DNA of 64,000 nt from Desulfuromonas thiophila (GTDB lineage Bacteria; Desulfobacterota; Desulfuromonadia; Desulfuromonadales; Desulfuromonadaceae), in assembly GCF_900101955.1 (NCBI RefSeq), contig NZ_FNAQ01000003.1, positions 124,001-188,000 of the forward strand, in the 5' to 3' direction. A program made the translations under genes and the position numbers. Positions 33,795 to 42,080 of the stretch are shown here, piece by piece (within the stretch, counting starts at the first letter, position 1; every line of letters begins with the position of its first letter). The notes beneath the pieces were generated by a model, which was not told the origin of the DNA, searched no databases, and saw only the letters and a list, made by a program, of their open reading frames with translations.

Positions 33795-34007
33795 CTATTT
33801 CAGCGGCAGGGTTTCCTTGCTGTGGGTTACCGCCCGGGTGATGCCGACCAGCAACAGCAGCGACGGCAGGATCTGGGTGGCGATCAGCAGGGCAAAGAAG
33901 CCAAGGAATGCCCAGAGCAGAAAACCGCTGGAGGAAGCATCGGCCGCCGCGTAGACCGGCGAAGCCGCCAGCAAGGAAGTCAAGGTCAGCAGCGTGGTGG
34001 TTTTCAT
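33795..34007 (-). CDS. Small exported membrane protein (tandem paralogue 2)
   Basis: This encodes 70 residues with the same plan as its neighbour: signal peptide (MKTTTLLTLTSLLAASPVYA), linker (AADASSS), one helix (GFLLWAFLGFFALLIATQILPSLLLLVGI) and a polar tail (TRAVTHSKETLPLK). Shared positions include WxFLGF, the Gln in the helix and the Pro three residues later. The two genes are 73 bases apart on the same strand and form an operon by tandem duplication. Function unknown. Confidence 0.75.
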   Translation of the reverse strand: MKTTTLLTLTSLLAASPVYAAADASSSGFLLWAFLGFFALLIATQILPSLLLLVGITRAVTHSKETLPLK

Positions 34008-34342
34008 GATGTCCTCCTGTGGTTACGGTTGAAGGCTTGCGGTAGTGCGTTGCTCTTGCCCAGATACTAGTGCGCAAGACGTGCCAAGCCGTCTAGAAAG
34101 CAACATAAAAAGTAAAAATCTTTTCAAGTGATTGAAATCAGATAAAAGATGTAGGGCGCTATTCTGCCTGCCTGTGCTGCGGCGAGCCAAGCCGGGATGA
34201 GAACCGCGATTGTGGCGGGGCGAACGTATGGTGGCGCTATGCACTGGGCGGCAGCGGCAAGGTCGGGCAGCGCGGTGGGGCTGCGGGTTTTTAGCCTATC
34301 CTGCCGGAATACCGATAATTTTTGGGTGTATGGTGGAAATGT
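34008..34342 (-). promoter_or_regulatory. AT-rich upstream region of the tandem small-protein operon
   Basis: No gene is supported. 34098-34150 is far more AT-rich than its surroundings (runs of A and T around 34110-34130) and lies about 100 bases upstream of the minus-strand start at 34007, so it probably holds that operon's promoter. On the minus strand TTGAAA and TATGTT are present but only 14 bases apart, too close for a confident call. Predicted ORFs crossing 34197-34673 are shadows of the flavoprotein gene. Confidence 0.4.
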
Positions 34343-34385
34343 GCCGGCCCCGACGGCAAACCGAAGGGGTGCGTTCGGGGCCGGC
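34343..34385 (-). terminator. GC-rich hairpin after the flavoprotein gene
   Basis: Perfect 11-base arms GCCGGCCCCGA (34343-34353) and TCGGGGCCGGC (34375-34385) lie just downstream of the stop at 34392 on the minus strand. No long T run follows. Confidence 0.6.
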
Positions 34386-34391
34386 CGGGGG

Positions 34392-35354
34392 TCAGAGGGT
34401 GGCAGCAGGACTGCCGAGAACCTGTCGTGCCAGATTCAGGCCGCTGAGCCAGGCGTCTTCCACCCGGCGGCCAAGGCACCAGTCGCCGCACAGGCCAATC
34501 CGTTCTGCCGCTTGCCACAGACAGGCCTGACCGAGGGCCTGGCGGGTAAAACCGTAGCGCCAGCGATGGCAGAACAGGATCTGACTGTCGCGGGCTGGGG
34601 GCCGACAATCCAGCCAGAACTGGCGCATCTGTTCGCCAATCTCTGCCGGCGGTTCTTCCAGGTGGTTCTGTGACCATGCGGTTGAGGCCTGCAGAACATA
34701 GATGCCCTGTCGACTGCGACCGGGTTTGGCGCTGTTGTGGGTGATGCGCCGCAGATGGGGATGGGCGCCAATCTCGACATCTGGCAGGGGAACAGGGGTG
34801 GCGGTCTGCATCACGGTGACCCAGCAGGGCTCCATTTCCACGCTGGCCAGTTGTGTCGCCAGTGCGGGTAGCGCTGCCAGCAGGGGGCGGGCCTGGGGCG
34901 CCGGCAGCGCCAGCAGGACCAGATCCCAGCTGCCCAGCAGGGAATCGCCATCGTTGAACAGTTGCCAACGGCTGCCGTCGCGCTGCAACCGGGTCACGCG
35001 GGTGGCGGGCTGAAAGCAGACCGGCGCCAGCAGGGCGCGGGTGACGGCACTGCTGCGCGGTACGCCGACGTAGCAGGACTGCTCGTCGGCGGCCACTAGG
35101 CCAGCGATGCCGGGCTGCCAGGTGGCCAGTACGCTGCTGGCGAGGCGTTGTCGCAGAAAGCGATGGAAGGCCGGCTGCTCGGCACCGAAGTAGGGCGCAC
35201 CGTGATCGATCCAGTCACCATGCCATTGACGACTGGCCAGCCGGCCGCCGCTGCCCTTGCTTTTGTCGAACAGGGTGACCGCGATGCCGGCTTCCTGCAG
35301 CAGGCGCGCCACCGTCACGCCGGCCATGCCGGCGCCAACAACGGCGGCGTTCAT
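34392..35354 (-). CDS. FAD-dependent amine-oxidase/renalase-like oxidoreductase
   Basis: This encodes 320 residues. The N-terminal Rossmann motif VVGAGMAGVTVARLLQEAG and the following Glu/Asp position (VTLFDKSKGSGGRLASR, the GGR motif) place it with the renalase/monoamine-oxidase-type flavoproteins. WIDHGAPYFGA is another family mark, and the C-terminal RIGLCGDWCLGRRVEDAWLSGLNLARQVL is the FAD-closing motif. The true substrate is unknown; such bacterial renalase-like enzymes oxidise off-target dihydropyridine forms of NAD(P)H in characterised cases. It overlaps the stop of the next gene upstream (35351-35608) by 4 bases. Confidence 0.82.
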   Translation of the reverse strand: MNAAVVGAGMAGVTVARLLQEAGIAVTLFDKSKGSGGRLASRQWHGDWIDHGAPYFGAEQPAFHRFLRQRLASSVLATWQPGIAGLVAADEQSCYVGVPRSSAVTRALLAPVCFQPATRVTRLQRDGSRWQLFNDGDSLLGSWDLVLLALPAPQARPLLAALPALATQLASVEMEPCWVTVMQTATPVPLPDVEIGAHPHLRRITHNSAKPGRSRQGIYVLQASTAWSQNHLEEPPAEIGEQMRQFWLDCRPPARDSQILFCHRWRYGFTRQALGQACLWQAAERIGLCGDWCLGRRVEDAWLSGLNLARQVLGSPAATL

Positions 35355-35608
35355 GATCGGTCGCCGCTCTGTTCCAGGGTCTCCAGACAGGCGGCCCGCA
35401 CGGCTTCGAGGCCGGCAATGGTGGCCATCTGGCTGTTGTCGCCAATGATGCCACGGCCGGTCCAGTCATTGCCCTGGCGGACGTAAAGGGCCTGCAGTTC
35501 CGCTTCCACCTGCCGCAGGGTCCGACGAGGCTGACAGCGAACCTGTTCGGCGAAGAAGCCATACAGGCCATCAACGATTTCCTGTTGTTTTTTCTGCAGA
35601 AACTCCAT
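35351..35608 (-). CDS. Small hypothetical protein coupled to the flavoprotein
   Basis: This encodes 85 residues, probably all helical with a charged start (MEFLQKKQQEIVDGLYGFFAEQ) and a middle Gly-rich turn (DWTGRGIIGDNSQ). No membrane segment or known domain. It is coupled to the downstream flavoprotein by a 4-base overlap and starts 123 bases from the divergent gene at 35732, with which it shares the promoter region. Function unknown. Confidence 0.6.
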   Translation of the reverse strand: MEFLQKKQQEIVDGLYGFFAEQVRCQPRRTLRQVEAELQALYVRQGNDWTGRGIIGDNSQMATIAGLEAVRAACLETLEQSGDRS

Positions 35609-35644
35609 GGTTTGCCTCCTGCTGGCGAATGCTGCTGTAACGGG

Positions 35645-35705
35645 TTGTCATGCTCGCTTTTTTTCGATATATAATCAGGCAAAAGACATTTTGTCTAGGA
35701 CAAAA
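35645..35705 (+). promoter_or_regulatory. Promoter with a downstream palindromic operator candidate
   Basis: TTGTCA (35645-35650) and a perfect TATAAT (35670-35675) are separated by 19 bases. The palindrome TTTTGTC-TAG-GACAAAA (35689-35705) sits just after the expected start site, where a bound repressor would block transcription of the gene at 35732. The -35/-10 spacing is long, so the palindrome is the stronger part of this call. Confidence 0.5.
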
Positions 35706-35731
35706 ACCATTCTTTCGCCGGAGGATTGCCG

Positions 35732-36088
35732 ATGCCCCATGTTGTACTGGAACAGACGCCGCCGTTGCGACAGGTCTTCGAGGTGCTCAGACCTGAGACG
35801 CTCAAGGATGAAACCCGTATTCTGAAGCTGGGCGAGGGCTATCTCAACGCTGCTGGCAGTTGTGCGCTCATTGAGGCACTGGCCATTGAAGCGGGCCGGC
35901 AGCAGAGCTTTTTTATTCAGCTGGCGCAGAAGCCGGCCAGTCTGACGGTGCGGCTGCTGCCGCTGACCGATCCGGACAAGACCGCCGGCGTCAAGACCCT
36001 GCTGGCGCTGGTGGCGCGACAGGTTCGCCAGGCTGAACCGGCCGTCTGTTATGGTAAGACCAATCTGCAGGATTTTCTGCTGCCCTAA
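35732..36088 (+). CDS. Hypothetical protein
   Basis: This encodes 118 residues starting at the ATG at 35732, with GGAGG 7 bases upstream. It reads as a small alpha/beta soluble protein (VFEVLRPETLKDETRILKLG, then LIEALAIEAGRQQSFFIQLAQ and a final strand-helix-Cys segment VCYGKTNLQDFLLP). I do not recognise a family. It is driven by the promoter/operator at 35645-35705 and stands alone; the next gene, marR, has its own start 110 bases later. Confidence 0.6.
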   Translation: MPHVVLEQTPPLRQVFEVLRPETLKDETRILKLGEGYLNAAGSCALIEALAIEAGRQQSFFIQLAQKPASLTVRLLPLTDPDKTAGVKTLLALVARQVRQAEPAVCYGKTNLQDFLLP

Positions 36089-36198
36089 CGGATCCGTTTG
36101 TGATACACAGCCTCTGAGAAGCCAGACCCTCTGACCGCGGAGGCGTTCTGGCTTTTTGCTGCGGCTTGGGGCTGTCAATCACGAACAGGGCAGGAACA

Positions 36199-36771
36199 AT
36201 GAAGGAAAATCCGCACACAAGTGCTCCGGCGCCGCCGGTTCCAGAAGCGGTGGGCGATGCCACGCGGGCCGCGCTGCGGATGCTGCGGGCGCTGCGGCCG
36301 ATTATCCGGGCGGTGGATGTGTCCTCCCATCGCCTGGCCGGACAGCACAACATCACCGGCCCCCAGCTGGACTGTCTGCTGACCCTGCGTGAATTGGGGC
36401 CGCTGACCAGCGCCGTGCTGGCGCGGCGCCTGTACCTGAGTCCCAGTACGGTGGTCGGGATTGTCGACCGGCTGGAGGAGAAGGGGTTGTTGCAGCGCGA
36501 GCGCGACCGCCGCGACCGCCGTCAGGTGTATCTGTCTCTCACCGCGGCCGGCACCCAGCTGACCGCCCAGGCGCCGACCGTGCTGCAGGATCGGCTGGCG
36601 CAGGCGCTGGCGGCTCTGCCGCTGGAGGAACGGCAGAACCTGACCCTGGCGCTGGAACGATTGGCGCTGCTGTTTCAGCCGGAATCCCTTCCGGCCCTGA
36701 CGCACCTGCCGGCTGCCGCTGTTGCTCCCGCGGCAGCCGGCGCTCAGGGCTCTTCCAATCTGACAGATTAG
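36199..36771 (+). CDS. MarR-family transcriptional regulator
   Basis: This encodes 190 residues. The winged-helix core spans about residues 30-150: ITGPQLDCLLTLRELGPLTSAVLARRLYLSPSTVVGIVDRLEEKGLLQRERDRRDRRQVYLSLTAAG, which has the MarR recognition helix and the DxRxxR wing. The last 30 residues are an Ala/Pro-rich tail. A CAGGAACA site precedes the ATG at 36199. It stands 135 bases upstream of ablA on the same strand, and a regulator in that place could control the osmolyte genes, but no operator was identified. Ligand unknown. Confidence 0.88.
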   Translation: MKENPHTSAPAPPVPEAVGDATRAALRMLRALRPIIRAVDVSSHRLAGQHNITGPQLDCLLTLRELGPLTSAVLARRLYLSPSTVVGIVDRLEEKGLLQRERDRRDRRQVYLSLTAAGTQLTAQAPTVLQDRLAQALAALPLEERQNLTLALERLALLFQPESLPALTHLPAAAVAPAAAGAQGSSNLTD

Positions 36772-36906
36772 GCACGATTCAGCCCTTGGTCTTGACAGGG
36801 GCTGATGATTTTTGTTAGCATCGTTCGTGTTCTAATGATTCACTCCAAAATCAAACCAGCCATTCTCGTAGCGATAAACCGCTCAACAGAGGGAGTCTTC
36901 CATACC

Positions 36907-38223
36907 ATGAAAATCTTTTCTTCTTCCCAGCAGCAGCTGGCCCGCGAGCTGTGTAACGAGCAGGTTGGTCTGTCCAACTGGCGCGACTGGCGCTGGCAAC
37001 TCAAGCATAGCATTCGTGATATCGCGACCGTCGAGCGCTTGCTGGGCGTGACCTTCGACGCCGCCCACCGGCGCCAGCTGGAACAGACCGTCAAAACCTT
37101 TCCGCTGAGCATAACGCCTTACTATCTGTCGCTGATTGATCGGGCGGATGTGCTGGGCGATCCGGTGTTCCGTCAGGCCTTTCCCGATCCACGCGAGCTG
37201 CAGGTGGAGCCCTGCGACATGGCCGACCCGCTGGCCGAGGATGTTGACAGCCCGGCGCCGGGCATCACCCATCGCTATCCTGATCGGGTGTTGTTCCATG
37301 TCAGCAATGTCTGCTCCATGTACTGTCGCCATTGCACGCGCAAACGCAAGGTGGGCGATGTGGATTCGATTCCCGACCGTGAGCAGATTCAGGCGGGTCT
37401 CGATTACATTCGTGCCACGCCGGTGATCCGTGATGTGCTGCTCTCGGGTGGCGATCCGCTGATGCTCAATGACGCCTATCTTGACTGGATTCTCACCGCC
37501 CTGCGCCAGATTCCCCATGTGCAGGTTATTCGCATCGGTACCCGCATGCCGGTGGTGCTGCCCTATCGCATTACCGACGAACTGGTGACTCTGCTGAAGA
37601 AGCACCACCCGCTGTGGCTCAACACCCATTTCAACCATCCGCGCGAGGTGACCGGCTCGGCCCGCGAAGCCCTGCGCAAGCTGGCGGATGCCGGTATCCC
37701 GCTGGGTAATCAGGCGGTATTGCTGGCCGGTGTCAATGACTGCCCGCGCATCATCAAGGCGTTGGTGCACAAGATGGTGGAAAACCGGGTACGGCCCTAT
37801 TACCTGTATCAGTGCGACCTGTCTGAGGGCCTCAGCCACTTCCGCACGCCGGTGGGCAAGGGTATCGAGATCATGGAGGCGCTGATTGGCCACACCAGCG
37901 GTTTTGCCGTGCCGACCTATGTGGTCGACGCGCCGGGCGGTGGCGGCAAGATACCGCTGAGCCCCAATTACCTGATTTCGCTGTCGACCAACAAGGTGGT
38001 GCTGCGCAATTACGAGGGCGTGATCACGACCTACAAGGAGCCAGACAGTTACACCGCCAATTTCTGTGATCGCAACTGCAGTGACTGCCATCTGCAGCTG
38101 AATCTGCAGGATGGCGACGAAAGCGATGCTACTGGCATTGAACTGCTGCTGAGCGATTACGACAGCCGCATCAGCCTGACGCCGATGGAAACCGCCCGGC
38201 TGGAGCGTCGTCATGACAGCTGA
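36907..38223 (+). CDS. ablA: Lysine 2,3-aminomutase
   Basis: This encodes 438 residues. The radical SAM motif is C136-SMY-C140-RH-C143. Substrate and cofactor residues known from clostridial KamA are conserved with the same spacing: Asp 304 (YQCDLSEG), Asp 341 (VVDAPGGGG) and the PLP lysine 348. The enzyme converts L-lysine to L-beta-lysine. With ablB immediately downstream it makes the compatible solute N-epsilon-acetyl-beta-lysine. A GGGAG site precedes the ATG at 36907. The AT-rich 36790-36850 upstream (TTGACA at about 36793) probably carries the promoter. Confidence 0.95.
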   Translation: MKIFSSSQQQLARELCNEQVGLSNWRDWRWQLKHSIRDIATVERLLGVTFDAAHRRQLEQTVKTFPLSITPYYLSLIDRADVLGDPVFRQAFPDPRELQVEPCDMADPLAEDVDSPAPGITHRYPDRVLFHVSNVCSMYCRHCTRKRKVGDVDSIPDREQIQAGLDYIRATPVIRDVLLSGGDPLMLNDAYLDWILTALRQIPHVQVIRIGTRMPVVLPYRITDELVTLLKKHHPLWLNTHFNHPREVTGSAREALRKLADAGIPLGNQAVLLAGVNDCPRIIKALVHKMVENRVRPYYLYQCDLSEGLSHFRTPVGKGIEIMEALIGHTSGFAVPTYVVDAPGGGGKIPLSPNYLISLSTNKVVLRNYEGVITTYKEPDSYTANFCDRNCSDCHLQLNLQDGDESDATGIELLLSDYDSRISLTPMETARLERRHDS

Positions 38224-39070
38224 TCGACTGGAAAACTTTGGCGCTTCGCTGTTGCAGCATGGCCCGGCCAGCGACCGGGTCTATCTGATGAAGCTGGCCG
38301 CGGCTGATCTGCCGGCGCTGCTCGATCATATCGACGGGCTGGTGGCGCGCCATGGCTATTCCAAGGTGTTTGCCAAGGTGCCGGCAGCGCAGGCAGAGGC
38401 TTTTTCGCTGCGCGGCTATGTCTGCGAGGCGCGGGTGCCCGGTTTTTACCGTGGTTGCGACGACGGCTGGTTTCTGGCGCGCTATGCCGATCCGGCGCGG
38501 CAGCAGGATCCGGCCGCCGATCAGGTGGCCGAGGTGCTGCAGTTGGCACTGGCCAAGGCCCGGCCGCCCCGGCCCCAGGTTGTGCCGGATGGTCTGGTCT
38601 GCCGGCTGGCGACAGCGGCGGATTGCGATGCCATGGCGGAGTTGTACCGGCAGGTGTTTGCCAGTTACCCCTTTCCGATTCATCAGCCCGATTACCTGCG
38701 GCAGACTCTGGCCGAGCAGGTGCGCTATGCCGGCATCTGGCGGGGCGGGCAGTTGCTGGCCCTGGCGTCGGCCGAAATGGATGTGACGGCCGGCCATGCC
38801 GAAATGACCGATTTCGCCACCCGGCCCGACGCCCGCGGCCAGGGCTTGGCGCACCTGTTGCTGCAGTTTCTTGAACGACACATGCCGCAGGAAGGGGTAC
38901 AGCTGGGCTACACCATCGCCCGTGCCACCTCCTTTGGCATGAACATCACCTTCAGTCAGTGCGGCTATCGGTTTGGTGGCACGCTGGTCCGCAACACCCA
39001 GATCTCCGGAGGGCTGGAGAGCATGAATGTCTGGTACCGACCCCTGGCAACCGCTCTGACCGCCACCTGA
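38213..39070 (+). CDS. ablB: Beta-lysine N-epsilon-acetyltransferase
   Basis: This encodes 285 residues with a C-terminal GNAT domain (about 140-275; acetyl-CoA loop in [23 protein letters not shown], ending [15 protein letters not shown]). The N-terminal part ([31 protein letters not shown]) matches AblB proteins. It acetylates beta-lysine to the osmolyte N-epsilon-acetyl-beta-lysine. It overlaps the end of ablA by 11 bases, the usual coupling of this pair. This points to a halotolerant organism. Confidence 0.93.
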   Translation: MTADRLENFGASLLQHGPASDRVYLMKLAAADLPALLDHIDGLVARHGYSKVFAKVPAAQAEAFSLRGYVCEARVPGFYRGCDDGWFLARYADPARQQDPAADQVAEVLQLALAKARPPRPQVVPDGLVCRLATAADCDAMAELYRQVFASYPFPIHQPDYLRQTLAEQVRYAGIWRGGQLLALASAEMDVTAGHAEMTDFATRPDARGQGLAHLLLQFLERHMPQEGVQLGYTIARATSFGMNITFSQCGYRFGGTLVRNTQISGGLESMNVWYRPLATALTAT

Positions 39071-39106
39071 TCGTCCGCGTTCACCGCCAGACCCAAGGGA
39101 GGATTC

Positions 39107-40177
39107 ATGACCTGGCAGGAACAGCTCAAAGCCTTTGTCCGTACCACCGAACAGCTGGAGACCTTTATCAATCTGACGGCCGAGGAGCGGCTGGCGCTGG
39201 AGAATCAGCAGACCAAATGGGGAACCACGCCTTATTTCGCCAGCCTGATGGAACGCGACAATCCAAATTGCCCTATCCGGCGACAGGTGGTGCCCTCGCT
39301 GCAGGAACAGCATAATCAGTTCGGGCGGGAAAACTATCTGTTGTGGAAGGAAAATCGCGAAACTGACGAGGTGCGGCCCGATAGTATCGCCCGCCAGTAC
39401 CGCGACCGGGTGGCCTTTACCGTTACCCAGGGCTGTGGCATTTACTGCCGTCACTGCTTTCGCAAGGAACTGGTGATCGATGGCGACCTGCAACTGGATT
39501 TCAATGTTGACGAGGGACTCGCCTGGCTGGCGGAGCATGCCGAGGTGCGCGATGTGCTGGTTACCGGTGGCGACCCCTTTTTGCTGGCGGACGAACAGCT
39601 CGACTATCTGATTCGTAAACTGCGTGAACTGCCTCATGTCGAAATGATCCGTTTCGGCTCGCGTACGCCCATCGTTTTGCCGCAGCGGATTGACGCCGGC
39701 CTGAAGAAGGTACTGGGCGGCTATCATCGCACGCCGCTGTGGCTCAATACCCAGTGCAATCACCCCAACGAACTGACCGACGCAAGTGCCCGGGCGGTGT
39801 TAGAACTGTTGTCCTGCGGGGTTAACGTGGGCAATCAGGCGGTGCTGCTCAAGGGCATCAACGACGATGTGACAACCTTCCGAGCCCTGCACCAGAAGCT
39901 GCTGCAGCAGCGCATTCGGCCTTATTATCTGTTTTATTGCGAGGCAGCGCCCGGCATCGATCACTTTCGCACGCCGGTGGAGCGCGGTGCTGAACTGATC
40001 CGCGATGCCTTGCGGGGTCATACCACCGGTCTGGCTCAGCCGCTGTATGTGGTGGCGACCAATATCGGCAAGATTCCGCTGATGCCGGACTATTATCAGC
40101 TGGGCAGCGACGAGGCCGGTCACCGTCTGCGCAACCACCGCGGCCAGACCACATGCCTGCCGCGTATCCCCGCCTAG
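39107..40177 (+). CDS. KamA-family radical SAM aminomutase-like protein of unknown substrate
   Basis: This encodes 356 residues. The radical SAM motif is C110-GIY-C114-RH-C117, followed by the Arg (FR) that in KamA binds the substrate carboxylate; the PLP-type lysine is Lys 322. But the two Asp residues that hold the lysine side chain in KamA are replaced: the first is Glu 279 (FYCEAAPG) and the second is Ala 317 (YVVATNIGK), and the Gly-rich loop before the lysine is two residues shorter. So it is unlikely to be a second lysine 2,3-aminomutase. It is not EpmB-like either. It follows ablB after 36 bases with a GGGAGG site, probably in the same operon. Confidence 0.8.
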   Translation: MTWQEQLKAFVRTTEQLETFINLTAEERLALENQQTKWGTTPYFASLMERDNPNCPIRRQVVPSLQEQHNQFGRENYLLWKENRETDEVRPDSIARQYRDRVAFTVTQGCGIYCRHCFRKELVIDGDLQLDFNVDEGLAWLAEHAEVRDVLVTGGDPFLLADEQLDYLIRKLRELPHVEMIRFGSRTPIVLPQRIDAGLKKVLGGYHRTPLWLNTQCNHPNELTDASARAVLELLSCGVNVGNQAVLLKGINDDVTTFRALHQKLLQQRIRPYYLFYCEAAPGIDHFRTPVERGAELIRDALRGHTTGLAQPLYVVATNIGKIPLMPDYYQLGSDEAGHRLRNHRGQTTCLPRIPA

Positions 40178-40223
40178 GGTCGCTTGGCTTGATCCCGACC
40201 GCCAGAATGTCGATCCGGTGATG

Positions 40224-40247
40224 GCCGCAGCCGCCAGTGGCTGCGGC
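40224..40247 (+). terminator. Hairpin after the abl operon
   Basis: Perfect 9-base arms GCCGCAGCC and GGCTGCGGC with a 6-base loop, followed by TGTTGTT. It lies between the convergent abl and mod operons. Confidence 0.6.
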
Positions 40248-40299
40248 TGTTGTTGCGGAGGAGCAAAAAGAGGCGGCTCTGCCCCCGTGGGGTTTCAGG

Positions 40300-41394
40300 T
40301 TACGCCGGCCAGTTGGTGTCGTCTGTGGCAGCGATCAGATCATGGAGCCGGCGAAAGGCCGAGGCCTTGATGGCGGCAGTCAGTTGCTGGCCCGGGCGCA
40401 GGTGCAATTCAGCGACGGCATCGTTGACCACCTGGGCAATCAGGCGCTGGCCGTCGCAGTCGAGTTCGACGCCAACCCGGTTGTCGACCTCAAACAGACG
40501 TTCGACGCGTCCGGCCAGCAGGTTGCGGGCGCTGCTGGCTTCGGGGTGACGTTTGAACAGGGTGATGTCCTTTGATGACAATCCGAACAGCGCCGCTGGC
40601 GCCGCGCTGCCGGCCAGCAGCGAGAAGTGATGGCGCCCCCAACGGTAACGGTACAGCCCCCTGTGGCTGTCCAGGCGTTCGAGGGACAGCAGATTGAGAT
40701 AACCGTCAGGATGGCTGCCGAGCTGGCGGCGGGCCAGGGCATCGACCGGTCCCTGGCTGTGCAGCCGGCCCTGGCGCAATTCGACCACCTCGTCGGTCAG
40801 CAGGCGCATTTCGCCGAGGACGTGGCTGGTGAGCAGAACCGGTACGCCGATGCGGCCGAACAGCTGCTGCAGATAGGGCAGAATCTGATATTTGAGGGTA
40901 TCGTCGAGGCCGCTGAGGGGTTCATCCAGCAGCAGCAGATCCGGGCAGGCCAGCAGGCTGCGGCCCAGGGCCAGCCGTTGGCGCTCGCCGCCGGAGAGCT
41001 GGCGGACACTGCGATCGAGCAGTGGGCCGAGTTGTAGCAGATCGACGAGCTGGCGGACTTCAAGCTGGCGCCGTTGGGGTGGCGTGCGGTGGTAACCGTA
41101 GAGCAGATTGCGGCGCGCACTCAGATGCGGAAACAGCAACCCCTGCTGGAATACCAGGCCGATGCGGCGTTGCTGCGGGCTTAGATCGATGCCGGCGGCG
41201 CTGTCAAACAGTACCCGGTCGTTGAGGCAGATGTGGCCGTGGTCGGGTCGGTGCAGGCCGGCCAGCAGCTGAAGCAGGCTGGATTTGCCGCTGCCAGACG
41301 GGCCGAACAGTCCGCTGCGGGGCTGATTGAGGCAGCAGGCCAGTTGCAGGCTGAAGGCACCCTGACGCTTTTCCACTTCCAGCTGCAGTTTCAT
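40300..41394 (-). CDS. modC: Molybdate ABC transporter ATPase
   Basis: This encodes 364 residues: an ABC ATPase (Walker A GPSGSGKS, signature LSGGERQRLALGRSL, Walker B LLLLDEPLSGLD, H-loop LTSHVLGEM) followed by a C-terminal mop/TOBE domain (about 290-355, SSARNLLAGRVERLFEVDNRVGVELDCDGQRLIAQV), which is specific to ModC. It powers molybdate (or tungstate) import. It is the last gene of modABC, overlapping modB by 4 bases. Confidence 0.95.
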   Translation of the reverse strand: MKLQLEVEKRQGAFSLQLACCLNQPRSGLFGPSGSGKSSLLQLLAGLHRPDHGHICLNDRVLFDSAAGIDLSPQQRRIGLVFQQGLLFPHLSARRNLLYGYHRTPPQRRQLEVRQLVDLLQLGPLLDRSVRQLSGGERQRLALGRSLLACPDLLLLDEPLSGLDDTLKYQILPYLQQLFGRIGVPVLLTSHVLGEMRLLTDEVVELRQGRLHSQGPVDALARRQLGSHPDGYLNLLSLERLDSHRGLYRYRWGRHHFSLLAGSAAPAALFGLSSKDITLFKRHPEASSARNLLAGRVERLFEVDNRVGVELDCDGQRLIAQVVNDAVAELHLRPGQQLTAAIKASAFRRLHDLIAATDDTNWPA

Positions 41395-42080
41395 GACCGG
41401 CTCCGTCGCTGCAACTGTTTGAGTAGAAAATCATTGAGCAGCAGTACCGCGAGTGCCAGCAGGGCCGCCAGCAGGCACAGACCGGCTGCCTGGGCTTCAC
41501 CGCCGGGGACGCTGGTGTAATCGTAGATGGCCAGCGGAATGGTGCGGGTCAGGCCGGGAATGTTGCCGGCCACCAGAATGGTGGCGCCGAACTCGCCGAG
41601 ACTGCGGGCGAACATCAGGCTGGCACCCGCCAGTAAGCCCCGGCCGGATAGCGGCAGAATCAGGGTTAGCAGCCGATCGGCGCTGCCCGCCCCGAGGGTG
41701 CGGGCGGCATCGAGCAGCAGGGGGTCAATGGCTTCCATCGCCAGCCGGACTGAACGTACCAGCAGAGGGAAGCCGACCACCAGCGAAGCCAGCACGGCAG
41801 CGCGCGGGGTGAACAGAATCTGCAAACCCAGCCGGTCGAGTCCGCGGCCGATCAGACTGTCGTGCCCTAGCAGCAGCAATAGCAGGTAACCCACGACCAC
41901 GGGGGGCAGGACCAGCGGCAGACTGACCAGGGCATCAATCAGCGGCTTGCCCGGCAGGCGGCTGAAGGTCAGCAGGTAAGCCACCACAAAGCCGGCGGGT
42001 AGGGCCAGCAGGGTGGCGACCATCGCTACTTGCAGCGACAGTAAGGCTGCCTGGATGTCGGTCGGTGCCAGCAGGCTCAT
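41391..42080 (-). CDS. modB: Molybdate ABC transporter permease
   Basis: This encodes 229 residues with five or six helices and the permease coupling loop (AARTLGAGSADRLLTLILPLSGRGLLAG), plus the MFARSLGEFGATILVAGNIPG signature of ModB. It overlaps modA and modC by 4 bases on each side. Molybdate versus tungstate preference cannot be decided from sequence. Confidence 0.95.
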   Translation of the reverse strand: MSLLAPTDIQAALLSLQVAMVATLLALPAGFVVAYLLTFSRLPGKPLIDALVSLPLVLPPVVVGYLLLLLLGHDSLIGRGLDRLGLQILFTPRAAVLASLVVGFPLLVRSVRLAMEAIDPLLLDAARTLGAGSADRLLTLILPLSGRGLLAGASLMFARSLGEFGATILVAGNIPGLTRTIPLAIYDYTSVPGGEAQAAGLCLLAALLALAVLLLNDFLLKQLQRRSRS

